A DNA stretch of 64,000 nt from positions 16,118,687-16,182,686 of the forward strand of contig OZ026522.1 of NCBI GenBank assembly GCA_964019695.1. Direction: 5' to 3'. Within the stretch, counting starts at the first letter, position 1. Every line of letters starts with the position of its first letter. A program made the position numbers and the translations under genes. The DNA is from Loripinus fragilis. Taxonomy: Eukaryota; Mollusca; Bivalvia; Lucinida; Lucinidae. Under the pieces are notes generated by a model. That model was not told the DNA's origin. It made no database searches and worked only from the letters and a program-made list of their open reading frames with translations. This document shows positions 61,055 to 64,000 of this stretch, piece after piece.

Positions 61055-63472
61055 CAGCCAAAACGAGTTAAGTTCACCAATTGCAGCCAATTTTTGTCCC
61101 ACAATTTTTTTGGCTTAGATTTTCATTTTTGTGCTATTTTTTTACTTATTGGTATATGTCAATTAGATAATGATGTCTAAAAAAATGTGCTCATCCACAA
61201 ACTTCAATTCATTCAGCCTCACAAAGAGCACCACTGAATTTGAATGTGAATTACGTTACTGTGATGAAGTATACTTGTACATACCAAATTTCTTACAAGA
61301 CTGAAATATTTAACAGCTTTTATAGCACGCACTTCTACTTGGCTCTCTTGTTGATCAAATAAGCATATTATGTAGAATATATTTCATGTTTTTGCTTCTC
61401 AGCATGGTCTCAGCAGGTTTGTTATGAATTAACAGTGGAATTCAACTTTAATTCTATGAGAACAGTTATTGTTTTAATGTATCCATCAAATTTGAAGAGT
61501 TGACAAGAAAAAAATATTGGTTTTGGAACAGTAGATTATTAATATTAAAAATTATATTCTTCTTTGGTACTGGAAATAATAAATTGTATTCTTGTATAAA
61601 GAACATTGTGCCAATAGGTCGGTAACGTAATTCACATACCTTACACTCTGGTCTTATTTCCTGCGTATAAAAATATATTTTTCTGCAAAATATCAGGTTC
61701 TATTGTGTTATACTCTATTGTGTATAACACTTTTTACAACATCCTTTGCACATTGGAAGTAAGCTGTTGCATCTAGTTTCATTAATCTTGTTGGAAAATC
61801 ACTTTGAAATATGATTATAGCAAAAATGTTTAAATATTCCATATATATAAAAACTACTTGTGGCTCACTACAAACTAGAACAATGCCGAATTAATAATTA
61901 AACTTCAATAAATGCGTTTTCATGTACATATATTACAAAAAAAACAGCAAAGTTTGCATCATTCACAAAGATACGTCCTTCTTAGAAAAATGGCAAAATG
62001 TTCATGGTAACGTAACTCACATAGCCAATTTGCTCAATTCAGTTGAAGATAAGAAGTTATAAATTCAAGTAAACTATTTTATCTATCATATAAACCATAG
62101 AAGCTGTCAACATAGTAAGTCATGAGAACATTTGAGGTCACTGTGATCAACTGAAATGGACCAGGATGGAAAAGCGAGAGTTCCAATTTCAAAGTTTACA
62201 CATAAACTCACCAATAAACCTCCTGTTGTAGCAGCAACTAGATAAAACGGCTTGAAAAAGAGAAAATAACATTGAACAACAAGTCAGAAACCTATAATCA
62301 CCGCCAATTTGTTGCCTTTGGCCCTTTGATTGGACCAATCTGGTTTTTTTTGCAGAATGTGAATTACGTTACCTACTTGTGAATTACGTTACCTATGTTT
62401 AATCCAGCTCATTTCATAAACCAAACGAACAATCTCTTAGAGATTCACACTATTCGATTTTGTTTTCAAACAGATTACTTTGCATATGTTGATATAATGA
62501 GTATCTTTGTAAGTTACATGAACAGGGGAGTTGATGTACCCAGAACATATAGGTATATCATTGTTAAAGTAAAATGACAACTGTAATATGGTTAAAATGT
62601 ATCTTTATTAACTGGGACAGATTTGCTTTGATTAAAAATAAACATTGTGTTTCAGCTAGTGTATGCATTTAGAGAGGTATTTTGATTTTAGTAAGATTGT
62701 AGTAACATAATTCACAGTAACGTAATTCACAAATTTATGCCTCTCCTTATTTTTTCTATGCAAACAACTTCTTGTAAAAGTCTTGTATGGTTCGTTATAT
62801 AGTTAGGTTATAGTTCTTACTTTGGCGTCAATTGCAATATATTTACCTCTTCTTATACAAATAATACACATAGGGTAACGTAATTCACAAAACTGCAGAT
62901 TTTTTAGACAGCCTCAGATATCTTTTCATCTGCGAAAAATTAACAAATGTTTCCCCAAATTCGTTTCTTTTGTCCATGCACATATTAATCCTCTTGACAT
63001 AGAGATGTTTAATGTGAGTTTAACATGCATGGTTTGTAATTTGTGAGATGGTTAAATTGGTAACGTAATTCACATTAGATTGTGGGACATTAATCATCTA
63101 CACTTCAAAAAATTTGTTTTTCACTTTTCAATCAAATGAGGGACATGAAATGAAAGATATATATGTGTGTCAATAAAATAAAGTTGAAAACTGCTTATAA
63201 CAACAACCATTTGAGCATAATTCATTCTTAAAATTACATACTTTGACGATGGGACAGCATTTTTTGGCAATTTTGGGGGTACTTGCTGTTGATAAACGTC
63301 ATAAGGAATGACTATTGGCCATTTCCAATGCTTTTCTTTTACTTGATTGATAAGACATAAACCTAAACAAAACTTATAAACCTTAAAGTGTTAGAAAATA
63401 CATTGTTTACATGCTAAAATGGGGATGGGACACAAAAAAGGCCGAATTGGTGAACTTAACTCGTTTTTGCTG
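61055..63472. mobile_element. TIR element with iterated GTAACGTAATTCAC words
   Basis: Left end CAGCCAAAACGAGTTAAGTT then CACCAATT; the right end is the complement with one change over 28 bases. AGAT flanks both sides (61051-61054, 63473-63476). GTAACGTAATTCAC or close variants occur nine times: 61246 (inverted), 61622, 62007, 62359 and 62379 (both inverted), 62702, 62717, 62875 and 63060. No transposase frame is present. The well-matched termini suggest recent activity. Confidence 0.85.
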
Positions 63473-63477
63473 AGATG

Positions 63478-63880
63478 TTACATCTTTTTGAACTGCTGTT
63501 TCTGGCCATCTGATACAGAAGGCCGGAAAATCGAACTGAGGTTTTCTGATTCCGTCTCATTATCCTTTAAAACGAAGCTAACGGTCGTTACCTGTTTTGC
63601 AGCAACGTTACGTAAAGTAAATCAAACACGAAATCAGACGGAAAACATGATGATGTAACGTCGAGAAATGAAACGTAATGGAAAGCGTTCCCGCAATTTA
63701 TGTAGATTAAAGACGAAACCCATTTATAAAATCAGAATAATATCAGAAAAGGGTATATAATAAACATTTTTATAGTAGTAACTTAATCTGGCGTACTGTA
63801 TCACGTCAAGTGGATGAGGTGTCATGCCATTAAATCACCCCGACGCTTTGCGTATTGGGTGATCCGATGGTACATTCATG
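63478..63880 (+). repeat. Diverged relative of the 3.5-4.9 kb palindrome family
   Basis: GTTTTCTGATTCCGTCTCAT, 'GGGTATATAATAAACATTTT', TAGTAACTTAATCTGGCGTA and TATCACGTCAAGTGGATGAG parallel the sequence around 3590-4060. GATTTAATGGC/ATTAAATCAC and CCCCGACGC...GCGTATTGGG pieces suggest a shorter hairpin. The relationship is clear in word order but weak in identity. Confidence 0.5.
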
Positions 63881-64000
63881 ACCTTATTTTACTCAAGACT
63901 GAAGGGTTGCAGGTTGAAGCCTCATCGGTGGCACTGCGTTGTGTCCTTGATCCAGCCACACTTGTCCCTGCTTAGTACTGGTTCCACCCAGGAAGACCTG
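63880..64000 (+). mobile_element. tRNA-derived SINE, copy 6, cut by the window end
   Basis: GGGTTGCAGGTTGAAGCCTC (decayed B box), TTGTGTCCTTGATCCAGCCA and TAGTACTGGTTCCACCCAGG match the family; the tail lies beyond the window. Confidence 0.75.

Overview
The window looks like nuclear DNA of a mollusc, most likely a bivalve. It is AT-rich and intron-bearing. It contains an RING-less B-box/coiled-coil/beta-propeller (TRIM-like) gene of the kind strongly expanded in bivalves, tRNA-derived SINEs with a conserved core, LINEs of the Jockey/CR1 type, a DIRS-type tyrosine-recombinase retrotransposon and dense short inverted-repeat elements. No bacterial, organellar or viral genome organisation is visible. 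The species cannot be named from the sequence. Assignments rest on reading motifs, not on database searches.

Layout. 1-5 kb: a SINE, a broken LINE reverse transcriptase on the minus strand cut by a MITE, and a near-perfect ~200 bp palindrome between two direct repeats. 5-8.5 kb: sparse, with a TATA-containing promoter-like block, a repeat (7.06-7.31 kb) that recurs at 20.1 kb, and a hairpin MITE. 8.5-10.1 kb: a fossil reverse transcriptase split by three different MITEs. 10.5 kb: a transposase-like fragment. 11.5-13.9 kb: a 5'-truncated LINE with an intact 515-codon frame and a perfect 15-bp target-site duplication. 15.2-21.3 kb: a decayed DIRS-like element (gag-like, RT, RNase H and tyrosine recombinase remnants), with a possible host promoter and first exon at 16.0-16.14 kb. 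21.9-38.9 kb: four diverged copies, about 4.4-5.2 kb apart, of a segmentally duplicated unit, each with a promoter-like block and some with a decayed exon; the intact exon version lies at 38.74-38.95 kb. 39.0-44.1 kb: a ~54/74-bp minisatellite cut in phase by a 2.7 kb terminal-inverted-repeat (TIR) element. 45-51.2 kb: a second copy of the 8.5-kb retroelement, many copies of its 3' end, and a 1.0 kb TIR element inserted in one of them. 49.46 kb: a short exon that joins in phase to the 38.7-kb exon. 52.7-54.5 kb: the TRIM-like gene, the only confident host protein gene. 54.5-57.3 kb: tandem repeats, including a 27-bp array that is open in several frames. 57.5-64 kb: MITEs, a 2.4 kb TIR element and a SINE cut by the window edge.

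The most unusual pattern is architectural. Three separate non-coding elements of 2.3-2.7 kb (22.2-24.5, 40.3-43.0 and 61.05-63.47 kb) each have good terminal inverted repeats, and each carries its own short word repeated many times inside. The word differs between elements. They look like non-autonomous DNA transposons with family-specific iterated protein-binding sites.
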